Positions 23,798 to 30,979 of a DNA stretch of 64,000 nt are shown here, one piece after another. How positions within the stretch are numbered: the stretch's first letter is position 1; each line of letters begins with the position of its first letter. A program made the translations under genes and the position numbers. The notes under the pieces are model-generated. The model was not told where the DNA came from and ran no database searches. It saw only the letters and a program-made list of their open reading frames with translations. Where the stretch lies: contig CAZYHC010000003.1 in NCBI GenBank assembly GCA_964646625.1, positions 1 to 64,000 of the forward strand, given 5' to 3'. The stretch comes from DAOULT01 sp964646625. GTDB lineage: Bacteria; Chloroflexota; Anaerolineae; CAZYHC01.

Positions 23798-25182
23798 GAG
23801 AAAAGCCTCCTTCCTTCTTCAGGCCGCTCTTCCAGGCAGCGATCCTGGTGAGGTGCTACGGAGAACTTCAAGCCTGGCATAGAGAGTTCTTCCACTTCCT
23901 CGATACCCAGGAAGCGGGCAAACTCAGGCTCGGTGACCCGGAACCTGATCTCCATCTCCTCGGTCTTGAGGGGCGTGTACTGCAAGATGGAAAGGTCCAG
24001 GTTATCCTCTCTCCCCTCTGGGTCAGGGAAGTACAGAAAGGTGATGCGCAACACCTCTCCCGCAAAGCAGACCTCGACCGCGTGCAGCAGTTGGGCGGCC
24101 AGCATGGTGGTCAGGCATTTCTGCGACCCCAGCAGCGCCTCCCCCAGTTCCTGCCGCCCTGGAAAGGCAGTCAGTTGCGCCAGGCGGTCAAGAGTGTTGA
24201 CCAGGATTTGAGCCGCCTCTCCCGGCAAATGGGTCCCTCCCAGGCTCAGGTACCGCTCTAAAACGTCTGTTTCCCTCGTAGTGTCTTCCATTGTCATTTC
24301 CTCCTTCTCTTTTTGATTCTCCAGTTGCAGCCTCACCTCGGCAATGGCCTGGCAGAAATCGGCAAAGTCCAGGCGGCGAGGTTCCTTGCCGGTGACCATC
24401 ACTCCCCAGAAAGCCAGCCTGACCAGGTCTCGGCCTGAGAAGCCTGCGGTCAGCCTGGCCAGCTCGGCGTACTGCTCGCCGCTCAGCGGCGGCAGCCAGG
24501 CCCGGAGCTTATCAAGGCTGGTCTCGATGATCCTGGCCCGGCTGCTGGCGTCGGGCAGAGCAAAGCGGATGGTCAGGTCGGTGCGGCTGACCAGGGCCTC
24601 GTCAATCACTTCTGAAAGGTTGCTGGTGGTCAGCAGCAGTACGCCAGGCAGGTGTCTGATGCGGTCCACCTGGGTGAGCAGGGTGTTCACCCCTCTCACC
24701 AGGTCGCTGGGTTCATGAGGGTTGGCCGTCACCGCCTTCCTGGTCAGGGCCAGGGACTCCACTTCGTCGATCAGGATGACAATGGAATGGCGGCGGGCCA
24801 GCCAGGGGACGTTGTCGAAGGTTTGCGCTATCGTTTTGGCTGTGGCCCCCAGCAGGTGGCTGAAGAAACCTTCTGCTTTCAGCCGCAGCAGTTTGGTGCT
24901 ACTATGGTTTCTTCGCCGCCACCTTTTAGCCATTTCGTTGGCGTAACCCAGGGCCAGGGTGGTCTTGCCCGTGCCAGGCGGACCTTGAAAGCTGACGTTC
25001 TTGTAGATATTCCAGTCAGGGAGGGAAGTTTCATCCAGGGAGACCATAAAATCGGCGTAGTTTAGCAAGAAGCGGCGATACTTCTCCCAGATGACGATGT
25101 CTTCCCAAAACGTCTCCCATCCTGTTTGGGGCAGATCGATGATCTCGAAGAATTGATTCAGACCTTCGGCTTGTTCGACCAT
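23794..25182 (-). CDS. TRIP13/PCH2-like AAA+ ATPase with extra C-terminal domain
   Basis: Residues 60-290 are an AAA+ module: Walker A QGPPGTGKTTLALGY (67-74), Walker B IVILIDEVESLALTRKA (136-140), then VRGVNTLLTQVDRIRHLPGV, sensor-1 LLLTTSNLSEVIDEALVSRT with Arg200 as finger, and GFSGRDLVRL as sensor 2. The EVESL...R and VN.LLTQ(I/V)D.....V.(L)TTSN strings are characteristic of TRIP13/PCH2, which unfolds HORMA N-termini. About 165 further residues with no known motif follow. At Met296/Met298 (24297/24291) the DNA reads AGAAGGAGG then ATG, an internal start. A promoter lies near 25311. Confidence 0.85.
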   Translation of the reverse strand: MVEQAEGLNQFFEIIDLPQTGWETFWEDIVIWEKYRRFLLNYADFMVSLDETSLPDWNIYKNVSFQGPPGTGKTTLALGYANEMAKRWRRRNHSSTKLLRLKAEGFFSHLLGATAKTIAQTFDNVPWLARRHSIVILIDEVESLALTRKAVTANPHEPSDLVRGVNTLLTQVDRIRHLPGVLLLTTSNLSEVIDEALVSRTDLTIRFALPDASSRARIIETSLDKLRAWLPPLSGEQYAELARLTAGFSGRDLVRLAFWGVMVTGKEPRRLDFADFCQAIAEVRLQLENQKEKEEMTMEDTTRETDVLERYLSLGGTHLPGEAAQILVNTLDRLAQLTAFPGRQELGEALLGSQKCLTTMLAAQLLHAVEVCFAGEVLRITFLYFPDPEGREDNLDLSILQYTPLKTEEMEIRFRVTEPEFARFLGIEEVEELSMPGLKFSVAPHQDRCLEERPEEGRRLFS

Positions 25183-25255
25183 TTCGTCCGTACCTCCTTC
25201 CTCTTCTTCTCAAACTGGTTGGGGCGCATAGGCTTCGGTTTACCTGTCGCCAGAT

Positions 25256-25316
25256 GCCTGAAGGTGAGCCATTTGACTGATTTCTGCAAATCCGATATAC
25301 TTCTAAGGCCATTATA
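25256..25316 (-). promoter_or_regulatory. Promoter and operator-like site of the TRIP13-HORMA operon
   Basis: A minus-strand TATAAT (25311-25316) has only a weak -35. About 35 bp downstream the plus strand reads AAGGTGAGCCATTTG (25261-25275). A nearly identical AAGGTGAGCCACTTTG lies in the promoter of the ExeA-like ATPase at 36438-36453, which suggests one regulator for both operons. Confidence 0.5.
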
Positions 25317-25376
25317 TACCCAGACACTGAATTGGACAGCGCACAAAACTGACACAAAAGGGCGGTCAAGTGTGAT

Positions 25377-25517
25377 TTGACAGAAGTGGCGAAAACTGTA
25401 TAATTTGAATAGAGAGAGACCGCAATGTGGCCCAAAAAGCCCATAGCTGTGTTTACCCAAAGCCAGCAGAGGTCTCTTTTTCCAGATGGGGGCGGTGATG
25501 GGCAAGATCATCGCCCC
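25377..25517 (+). ncRNA. Candidate leader/small RNA upstream of the LexA-like gene
   Basis: TTGACA (25377-25382), 16 bp, TATAAT (25399-25404) give a strong promoter. The RNA from about 25411 can close AGAGACC (25415-25421) with GGTCTCT (25471-25477), which runs into TTTTT. A second stem GGGGCGGTGAT/ATCATCGCCCC (25489-25517, one G-U) follows. The same stretch holds an open frame of 46 codons from ATG 25425 with no clear ribosome binding site, so a small protein is an alternative. The rest of this 410-bp gap shows nothing else. Confidence 0.45.
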
Positions 25518-25596
25518 TTTGTAACTATTAAAGCACACTTTTTCCTGCCTTTCAACCTCAAGTTAGCCAAAAGTTAGCCATTTTCGAGGTTTGCTG

Positions 25597-26385
25597 ATGC
25601 CTGCCAGACTGACAAAAAGACAGAAAGAAGTTCTCGAGTTTATCAAGCAATTTGAAGCGGAAAACGAAAGTGGCCCCTCCCTTACAGACGTAGCCAGCCA
25701 CTTCGGTATAAAGCTGCCTACTGCCTCTAAACTGGTCTCTACTCTGAACCGCAAGGGCTTTATCCTGAAACACCGTGATTCTTTATTGGGGCTGGTCATT
25801 GAGGCGGTAAGCGAGCCCCATAGAGTAGAGACTTTTTTAGAAACCAGAGGATTATTTTTTGCAACAGGCGAGGTCAACTGGTACGATGAGCCTGAATCAC
25901 TGATCTGGTGCCGCCCTATCCCAACGTCAGTGCGTTTTCTTTTGGATGACCATTTTGCTTTATATGCTATGGAAGATATTCCTGAATTATTTGTTAGAGG
26001 AGGCGATCTACTCTTATGTAATACTTTTGAGGCAGCAAGTACCCTTATATTTCCACAAGATATTATTATACTGAAAAATCATGTCACAGGAATATTGGCA
26101 CGCTATTGGGGAACGACTTTGCAGGACTTGCCCCTTGAGTTGGATTTCATAGACAGGCGTGCTCTAGATCTCTCTGTTTATAAGGAAGATTTTGCTATAC
26201 TTGTTTCACCGATAATTGGTCAAGAAGAAGTGCGAAGTGTCTTTAATCAATGGTTTCAAGCTTCAGAGGAAATCCCCCATGACGTGGAGATATTAGGTAA
26301 AGCCTATGATTTGTTTCGCGCTCGGTTTGCCATTCATCCCGACGAGGAAACGATAGCGGATTTTAGTAACGATTCAGAAGTGTGA
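25597..26385 (+). CDS. LexA-like regulator with degenerate peptidase domain
   Basis: ATG 25597 follows GAGG. Residues 1-65 are a LexA-type winged helix: ARLTKRQKEVLEFIKQFEAE, GPSLTDVASHFGIKLPTASK and LVSTLNRKGFIL. The middle has the outline of an S24 fold (FALYAMEDIPELFVRGGDLL, then FPQDIIILKNHVTGILARYW). In LexA the corresponding places are GDSM and a VKR lysine, and both the Ser and the Lys appear to be missing. It should therefore not self-cleave. The last 90 residues are an extra domain without a known match. The A/T-rich second half differs in composition from the first. Confidence 0.6.
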   Translation: MPARLTKRQKEVLEFIKQFEAENESGPSLTDVASHFGIKLPTASKLVSTLNRKGFILKHRDSLLGLVIEAVSEPHRVETFLETRGLFFATGEVNWYDEPESLIWCRPIPTSVRFLLDDHFALYAMEDIPELFVRGGDLLLCNTFEAASTLIFPQDIIILKNHVTGILARYWGTTLQDLPLELDFIDRRALDLSVYKEDFAILVSPIIGQEEVRSVFNQWFQASEEIPHDVEILGKAYDLFRARFAIHPDEETIADFSNDSEV

Positions 26386-26530
26386 AGGCCCGATGAGAGC
26401 ACAGCACGGACAACAGATTTTGGCTCGTACCCGCGCCAGGTTGGAAAGGGCCTTCACGCCTGTCTTTTCTGGCGGGGCCCACAATCGGCGGTTGACTTTT
26501 GAGTAAGAGCCTGGTATAAGTTATCCCACC

Positions 26531-26734
26531 ATGAAATTCGCATCTTTCATTTGCTGGGCCATCTTCTTGCTCGTAGGGCTGCCTTTCCTGCTGGCCTTTT
26601 ACCTCCCAGAAGATTTCTGGCGAGTGGTTGGCAGGCTCAAGCGCTGGCTCAGAGAGGATTTGGCCAGAAAGTATGGGGCGGAAGAAGCGGATGAAATCCT
26701 GGGGCCGCCCTTACCCTACGAGTTCTTTGAGTAG
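26531..26734 (+). CDS. Small single-pass membrane protein
   Basis: A 67-residue protein: one membrane helix FICWAIFLLVGLPFLLAFYL (residues 6-25) followed by a charged helix FWRVVGRLKRWLREDLARKY and an acidic end. TTGACT (26492-26497), 17 bp, TATAAG (26515-26520) place the transcription start only about 4 nt before the ATG at 26531, so the message would be almost leaderless, and no ribosome binding site is seen. The small helical tail could bind another element protein. No family recognised. Confidence 0.45.
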   Translation: MKFASFICWAIFLLVGLPFLLAFYLPEDFWRVVGRLKRWLREDLARKYGAEEADEILGPPLPYEFFE

Positions 26735-26735
26735 C

Positions 26736-26763
26736 AAAAAAAGGGCCGGGTTGCCCCGGCCCT
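26736..26763 (-). terminator. Rho-independent terminator
   Basis: Minus-strand stem GGGCCGGG/CCCGGCCC (26755-26762 with 26743-26750) around GCAA-type loop, followed by seven T. It ends the 27241-26771 transcription unit. Confidence 0.85.
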
Positions 26764-26770
26764 CTCTGGC

Positions 26771-27049
26771 TCAGCTTTTCTGCCTGGGAGGCAACAGCTT
26801 TCCTACCAGCCCATAAGTGGCGTAGTAGAAAGCATCCAGGACTTTACCTACGGCCCTATGAGGTAGAGACTCGTGTCTCCGAGGCTTTTGGTATAAGACC
26901 TGGGTAAGCTCCTCTATCCTGGCCTCCAGCTTCTGGCGCTGCTGGGGAGTAAGCCACTGGTAGTTCTGGCGGTAGAATGCCTTCGCCTCGGTCAACAGGC
27001 TTCTACTCTGTTCATACAAACAATCTATCAGGGTTCGAAGCTCTGACAT
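26771..27049 (-). CDS. Hypothetical helical protein
   Basis: The 92-residue protein is almost wholly helical: MSELRTLIDCLYEQSRSLLT, EAKAFYRQNYQWLTPQQRQK and LEARIEELTQVLYQKPR, with a basic, aromatic C-terminus (DAFYYATYGLVGKLLPPRQK). It starts six bases after the stop of the ribbon-helix-helix gene and is followed by a strong terminator. A function is not recognised. Two-gene units of a small DNA-binding protein plus a helical partner are common in maintenance modules. Confidence 0.5.
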   Translation of the reverse strand: MSELRTLIDCLYEQSRSLLTEAKAFYRQNYQWLTPQQRQKLEARIEELTQVLYQKPRRHESLPHRAVGKVLDAFYYATYGLVGKLLPPRQKS

Positions 27050-27055
27050 GGTTTG

Positions 27056-27241
27056 TCACCTCCTCTCCGAGAACTTAAAGTTGATAGCCTCTCTCACCAG
27101 TTCAGTGATGGGCCTGTTCGTTTTCCGCTTCAGAAGCCAGAGCGCCCTCAACTGGTTGGGTTGTATCCTGGGGCGGTACGTCCCTTCCCATGCAGGTTCG
27201 TACTCCGGGACTCCAAAAGCGGCGGTTTGAATCTGTCGCAT
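27056..27241 (-). CDS. Small ribbon-helix-helix-like DNA-binding protein
   Basis: Start ATG 27241 is supported by AAGGAGG seven bases upstream. The 61 residues read MRQIQTAAFGVPEYEPAW, EGTYRPRIQPNQLRALWLLK and RKTNRPITELVREAINFKFS. The final part, a helix, a turn with R-P-I-T and a second helix ELVREAI, fits the ribbon-helix-helix pattern of Arc/CopG repressors. It is likely to repress its own near-palindromic promoter region (27280-27436). Confidence 0.55.
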   Translation of the reverse strand: MRQIQTAAFGVPEYEPAWEGTYRPRIQPNQLRALWLLKRKTNRPITELVREAINFKFSERR

Positions 27242-27279
27242 GGGCTGACCTCCTTTCTGGGGCAGGCTTGTTTTGCAGA

Positions 27280-27436
27280 CATTGCTTGCCTGCCCTGCCC
27301 ATAGAAAACCCGCCGGATTCCTTGCAGTGTCAAGGGCGGCACTGCCGCTGGCGCGGGGGCAGCCCGTAGGGGGAGCGCCACTTGTCCCTTGACACTGGAA
27401 GGTGGCGGGTATAATACCGCTGTGCGGGCAGGCAAG
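27280..27436. promoter_or_regulatory. Near-palindromic divergent promoter region
   Basis: The two ends of this 157-bp stretch are imperfect inverted copies: TTGCTTGCCTGCCC at 27283 and its complement near 27425, then CAGTGTCAAGGG at 27326 and CCCTTGACACTG at 27391. Each arm therefore carries an outward TTGACACTG -35-like element. The rightward arm continues GGCGGGTATAATACC (15-bp spacing), the leftward arm GGCGGGTTTTCTATGG. The rest of the 304-bp gap contains a hairpin ACGCAGAG/CTCTGCGT at about 27477-27505. Confidence 0.55.
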
Positions 27437-27545
27437 CAAAGAAAAAGGAAAAGTTTTGGTTGTCCGAGAAGCTGACGCAGAGGCTTTCTAAAGGCTCTGC
27501 GTTAATCGAGAGTGAGAAGGATCCAGAATAGCTCCACCGCTGTGG

Positions 27546-27854
27546 TTAGTATTCTTCGGGTAGCAGAATAGTGGTGGCACTACGGTCGGCTTCGGTAATA
27601 ACCCACACTTTGGTCCCGGTATTGAGGGTGTAAGCTGACAGGATTCTCAGTTGGCGGTCAACGCTGAACTCGTTTTCCTCTTTGTCTTCATCCTCCAGCT
27701 CGCCCCAATCCCCTACCTGATGGCGGGCCAGGAACTCGTCGGGGAGCTGCTCTGCCTGGCTAAAGGCTTCAAGAGCGCCAGGGGTGGCCAAGATCTGGCC
27801 CAGGGGGAAACGAGGTTCGGGGTCAGGGTTGAGTCTTTCCGGGGTGCTCATCAT
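27546..27854 (-). CDS. Plasmid-related conserved hypothetical protein
   Basis: The 102-residue protein reads MMSTPERLNPDPEPRFPLGQ, ILATPGALEAFSQAEQLPDE, FLARHQVGDWGELEDEDKEE and NEFSVDRQLRILSAYTLNTG, ending TKVWVITEADRSATTILLPE. This is a widespread small protein of plasmids and integrated elements, with the fixed GDWG, SAY and VWIITEADRS signatures and no assigned function. TTGCTC, 17 bp, TATACT place the start of transcription almost at the ATG (27854 or 27851), so the mRNA is likely leaderless. Confidence 0.8.
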   Translation of the reverse strand: MMSTPERLNPDPEPRFPLGQILATPGALEAFSQAEQLPDEFLARHQVGDWGELEDEDKEENEFSVDRQLRILSAYTLNTGTKVWVITEADRSATTILLPEEY

Positions 27855-27985
27855 GAAACCAGTATACCAAATCAGAAAGCAGTGAGCAAGACAGGCTGGA
27901 TAGGAGCGGAAGCAGTTTGGGTAAAAAGGACCGAGTGATAATCGTCTGGGATGGAGAACCATCGTCGGGAGCAGGGTGAAAAATG

Positions 27986-28540
27986 AACAGGCCCGCCACC
28001 GCGGCACGCGGGGCGGGCCTGTTCCAAGGCGGGCGGCGGAAGGGGGTCAAGGGGGAATTCCGCCGCCCGCCCCGGCGTCGGGCGTCAGCCCGACTGCCTT
28101 CTTTTAGCGACCCCGCAGAATGCGGGGGAGCGGTCGCCGAACCCCGACGCCTGTCGGGGTGAGGGTACCTGGGCCAGGGGCCCCCATTTTTAGCCCCGAT
28201 GCAATCGGGGCGGGTCGCAGTCACGACGCTAGTCGTGACAAGACAAAAATGGGGAAAGGCCCAGGCGAAAAAGAAGGCAGTCGGGGTGCGGAGGCTGCTC
28301 CGTTTCAGTGGAACGGACAGAGGTTTTACTCATCTTCGATGAGTAAAGACGTCCTCCGAGCCCCGACGCCGCTGGATTGGCGATTGGGGGGCTGAATTTT
28401 TTGCTATTTTACGGTATAAAATGGCAAAAAAGATGCCCTCCATGAGCCAATCCAGATTCCCCCTTGCTGGCCGCAAGGGCTCGATGCCCGCAGCGGCCAG
28501 TTCTTTTGCCTGCCATTACTGACAATGGTAGGCAAAATGG
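27986..28540 (+). ncRNA. Large nested-hairpin array, candidate structured RNA
   Basis: No protein frame is convincing, yet the DNA is packed with perfect inverted repeats: 12 bp (27986/28012), 14 bp (28028/28058), 7 bp (28077/28088), a 14-bp long-range pair (28092-28105 with 28269-28282) enclosing 28107/28132, 28142/28153, 28168/28258, 28181/28245, 28194/28204 and 28220/28232, then 28280/28361 enclosing 28289/28353, 28299/28312 and 28325/28338, and finally 28372/28446, 28467/28493 and 28504/28524. Wobble pairs in two stems are compatible with the plus strand only. It may be a large ncRNA, or folded single-stranded DNA such as an origin. Confidence 0.6.
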
Positions 28541-28578
28541 TAACCGATTTTCGGGATAAATACGGGCCATGAGCAACC

Positions 28579-28632
28579 CTTTTACCCAGGGTAACTTTCT
28601 TACCCACGAGCACACCTGTTACCCAGTTGCTC
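28579..28632 (+). repeat. Upstream repeat, copy 1
   Basis: The block around CAGGGTAACTTTCTTACCC and ACGAGCACACCTGTTACCCA recurs with about three quarters identity at 32421-32472. Both copies lie about 240-290 bp upstream of a plus-strand cargo gene. TTACCC/GGGTAA units repeat within it. Confidence 0.6.
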
Positions 28633-28834
28633 TGGCTGAGATTCGGCCATAACTCGCAACCGCACTATATACCCGAAGTGCTGGCTTTGCCTCTCAGCAA
28701 TCACTATCAACGATTTGAAAAAAGTTACTACTGTAAAATCTTTACATTTTAGTTACTACATATCTGGTATACATTGCCTATTTTTCGCTTTTACTGTAAG
28801 ATTGCACACTGCTTATACACTTGAAAGATTTACA

Positions 28835-28866
28835 CCAACCTGCCAATTGGAAAAGGTTGGTTTTTT
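28835..28866 (+). terminator. Intrinsic terminator just before the 28871 gene
   Basis: CCAACCT (28835-28841) pairs with AGGTTGG (28854-28860), followed by TTTTTT. It ends four bases before the ATG at 28871 and contains the only possible ribosome binding site of that gene in its stem. It may end the structured RNA, or act as an attenuator. Confidence 0.7.
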
Positions 28867-28870
28867 CAAA

Positions 28871-30901
28871 ATGAGTCATCCAGAAGCGTGGCACGTACAA
28901 CGCCCACCGCTATCAGAGACCACGGCCCAGAGAGTCGATCATCCTCATGATCTTAAGGTGGATTCTTTGGCTGAGTGGGAGGAAGTGAAACAGGAGGCTG
29001 AACGACCTGCGCTGGAGAGAATTATCAAGGCTTTACCCCACATGTCTCCCTTAGAGCGGGCCGTGGTTCTCACCCCGCTAGTGGCTACCATTGGTGTGCT
29101 GGGAGTTGCGGGGTTGGAAGGTGCTCATACACCTCATCATAGAGGAGGGGAAACGGTTTTAGCCGCAGCTTCGGGTGCTGCATCTCCAGAAGCAGCAATA
29201 ACTGCTCAAGCAGCAGAAGAAACTGTGGCGGTAGCTCCAGGACCAATTGGTTCAGCAAGAGGAAAACCAGGCAAAGTGGCCGGTCTTGCCGCTCCACTTC
29301 CTCAAGAACCAGAAGGAGAATCAGAAATTGTTCCTCCAGTAGACTTCTCCGAACCGGTGGATGGCAGTTGGACGGGAAAAGATTCTCCCATAAGGGATGG
29401 CAGTGGAGCAGCCAGAACGCTTGAGGAGGGCTTTGAGGCTACTATGGGAGACCTCCCTGTTTCTATTCCTCACGACCAACACAGTGGAACTGTAGGAAAT
29501 ACTTCTGCGCCGGGGGCAACCGTTGTTCCAAGAGGCCCCTATAATTATCTGGATTACAGAGCAAGAAGCTGGTGGGAGATGCAAAGCACTATACCCAAAG
29601 GCAGTATCCCAGGAGGCTGGATAGGAGAAGGCAATCCTTACGTTTTGCCAGGCGCAACTCAACGAGGAGGAGTAAGAGAGATACCTTACACTTCTCCAGG
29701 CACACAGGGAGGAGTCTCGATTGATAAAGCCCAAAAGGTTCCACCAGGTAGTCTATCGGTAACAGGAGAGATGGCCGCCTGGGCCGATGCGCCTCCCGCG
29801 GTTGACCTTTCGGGGATGAGTGATGCAGAGATTAGAAAGTGGGCCGAAGAACATGGCTATGAGCCGGACAAAGTGTTCAAAGACGTCAGACAATGGGAAG
29901 AAGCAATGTCACAAATGCAACAAGGGCAAGGAGAAGAAGCGACACCTACCCCTGAGCCACCCCCACCTCCAACTGCCGAAGTCACTCAGCAGGTGGTAGC
30001 CTGGAGCAAGCCCGAAGCCGTCCCCGATGGAAAGGAAGTCTTTCTCGACCCGGGAAAGACGTTTGATATCTTAGGCGAATACTCACAGGAGAACGAAGAT
30101 GGCACCACCACTACCTGGCTATGGGTGGCCTATACTGACGAAAACGGAGAGCAACAACAAGGCTGGGTCTACAAAGATCCAGACCGCATGGCTGTCGGTG
30201 AAGGTGAAGCGCCAGAGTTGACCGATGAAGACGTAGAAAAGATCAAAGCTGGTCAGCCTCTTGAAAGTGACGCAGAGCAACCTGGAGAAGGGGAAGAAAT
30301 CGTTACTCCAGACGCGGAGCAAGAGACCATAAATCCAGACCAGCTTTCTCCAGGGTATACCGATAGACAGGGTAAGATTGAACGAAAGATGCCCTCCATC
30401 ATCTTTGGCGAGGATCTGCCCATCCCTGCCGAAACGATCAAAGCCTGGCTGTTGGAAACGCTGCCTTACGTGGATTTCAACCTCTCCGCCGTATATGGAA
30501 TCAAAGAGATTGTCCTGTTACCTGATGAACTGGATCGACAGGGCTGGGTGGCTGGCAACAGAAGAAGCGCCAAAGGTCTGGGGGCTGAGATAGGTTTGGC
30601 CAGGAACCTGTGGCAAAATGCGGAAGCTTTCCACGCCCTGCCAATGTCGGGAGAAGAATGGCGGAAGGCATACACCGCCTTGCTCATTTACAAAGAGGCG
30701 GTTCAATGGACGGTGGGAAGAGGCGACGAGGACGTGGGAGAGACGGCTGGCTATACGGAGATGGGAATCCGGGCCAGACAGTTGGCTGACGTCGAAGAAC
30801 AGGTGGGCAACCTGGAGGTAGCTGACAGGTTGAGGCTTTTGGCCGAGCAGGCCGAGGGCCGGGTGGCGACTAAAAACTGGACCGACGCCTGGCAATATTG
30901 A
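28871..30901 (+). CDS. Large membrane-anchored protein with SH3-like domain
   Basis: From ATG 28871 the product has 676 residues. Residues 1-55 are charged and helical, then one membrane helix RAVVLTPLVATIGVLGVAGL. A long Ala/Gly/Pro-rich linker follows. An SH3-like segment (about 375-435) has GKTFDILGEYSQENEDG, TWLWVAYTDENGEQQQGWVY. The C-terminus (about 510-676) is a compact domain: LLETLPYVDFNLSAVYGIKE, IVLLPDELDRQGWVAG and YKEAVQWTVGRG. It resembles extracellular proteins that bind wall or other proteins. I recognise no enzyme. Position after the structured RNA and before two secreted genes suggests a surface complex. Confidence 0.6.
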   Translation: MSHPEAWHVQRPPLSETTAQRVDHPHDLKVDSLAEWEEVKQEAERPALERIIKALPHMSPLERAVVLTPLVATIGVLGVAGLEGAHTPHHRGGETVLAAASGAASPEAAITAQAAEETVAVAPGPIGSARGKPGKVAGLAAPLPQEPEGESEIVPPVDFSEPVDGSWTGKDSPIRDGSGAARTLEEGFEATMGDLPVSIPHDQHSGTVGNTSAPGATVVPRGPYNYLDYRARSWWEMQSTIPKGSIPGGWIGEGNPYVLPGATQRGGVREIPYTSPGTQGGVSIDKAQKVPPGSLSVTGEMAAWADAPPAVDLSGMSDAEIRKWAEEHGYEPDKVFKDVRQWEEAMSQMQQGQGEEATPTPEPPPPPTAEVTQQVVAWSKPEAVPDGKEVFLDPGKTFDILGEYSQENEDGTTTTWLWVAYTDENGEQQQGWVYKDPDRMAVGEGEAPELTDEDVEKIKAGQPLESDAEQPGEGEEIVTPDAEQETINPDQLSPGYTDRQGKIERKMPSIIFGEDLPIPAETIKAWLLETLPYVDFNLSAVYGIKEIVLLPDELDRQGWVAGNRRSAKGLGAEIGLARNLWQNAEAFHALPMSGEEWRKAYTALLIYKEAVQWTVGRGDEDVGETAGYTEMGIRARQLADVEEQVGNLEVADRLRLLAEQAEGRVATKNWTDAWQY

Positions 30902-30979
30902 AAAACGTTCAATTCTTCTGTGCTTTCATACCTGATTCAATTAAATGAATATTGACTTTTAAATATTCTTCCTTTTAGA

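Noticed and set aside
23019..25182. A CBASS anti-phage operon.
   Set aside because: HORMA and TRIP13 are present but no CD-NTase or CBASS effector lies anywhere in the window.
28397..28431. A TTTTTTGC...GCAAAAAA hairpin that might be a bidirectional terminator.
   Set aside because: The A and T tracts are part of the stem and the stem is almost all A-T, so it does not fit an intrinsic terminator; treated as part of the structured array.
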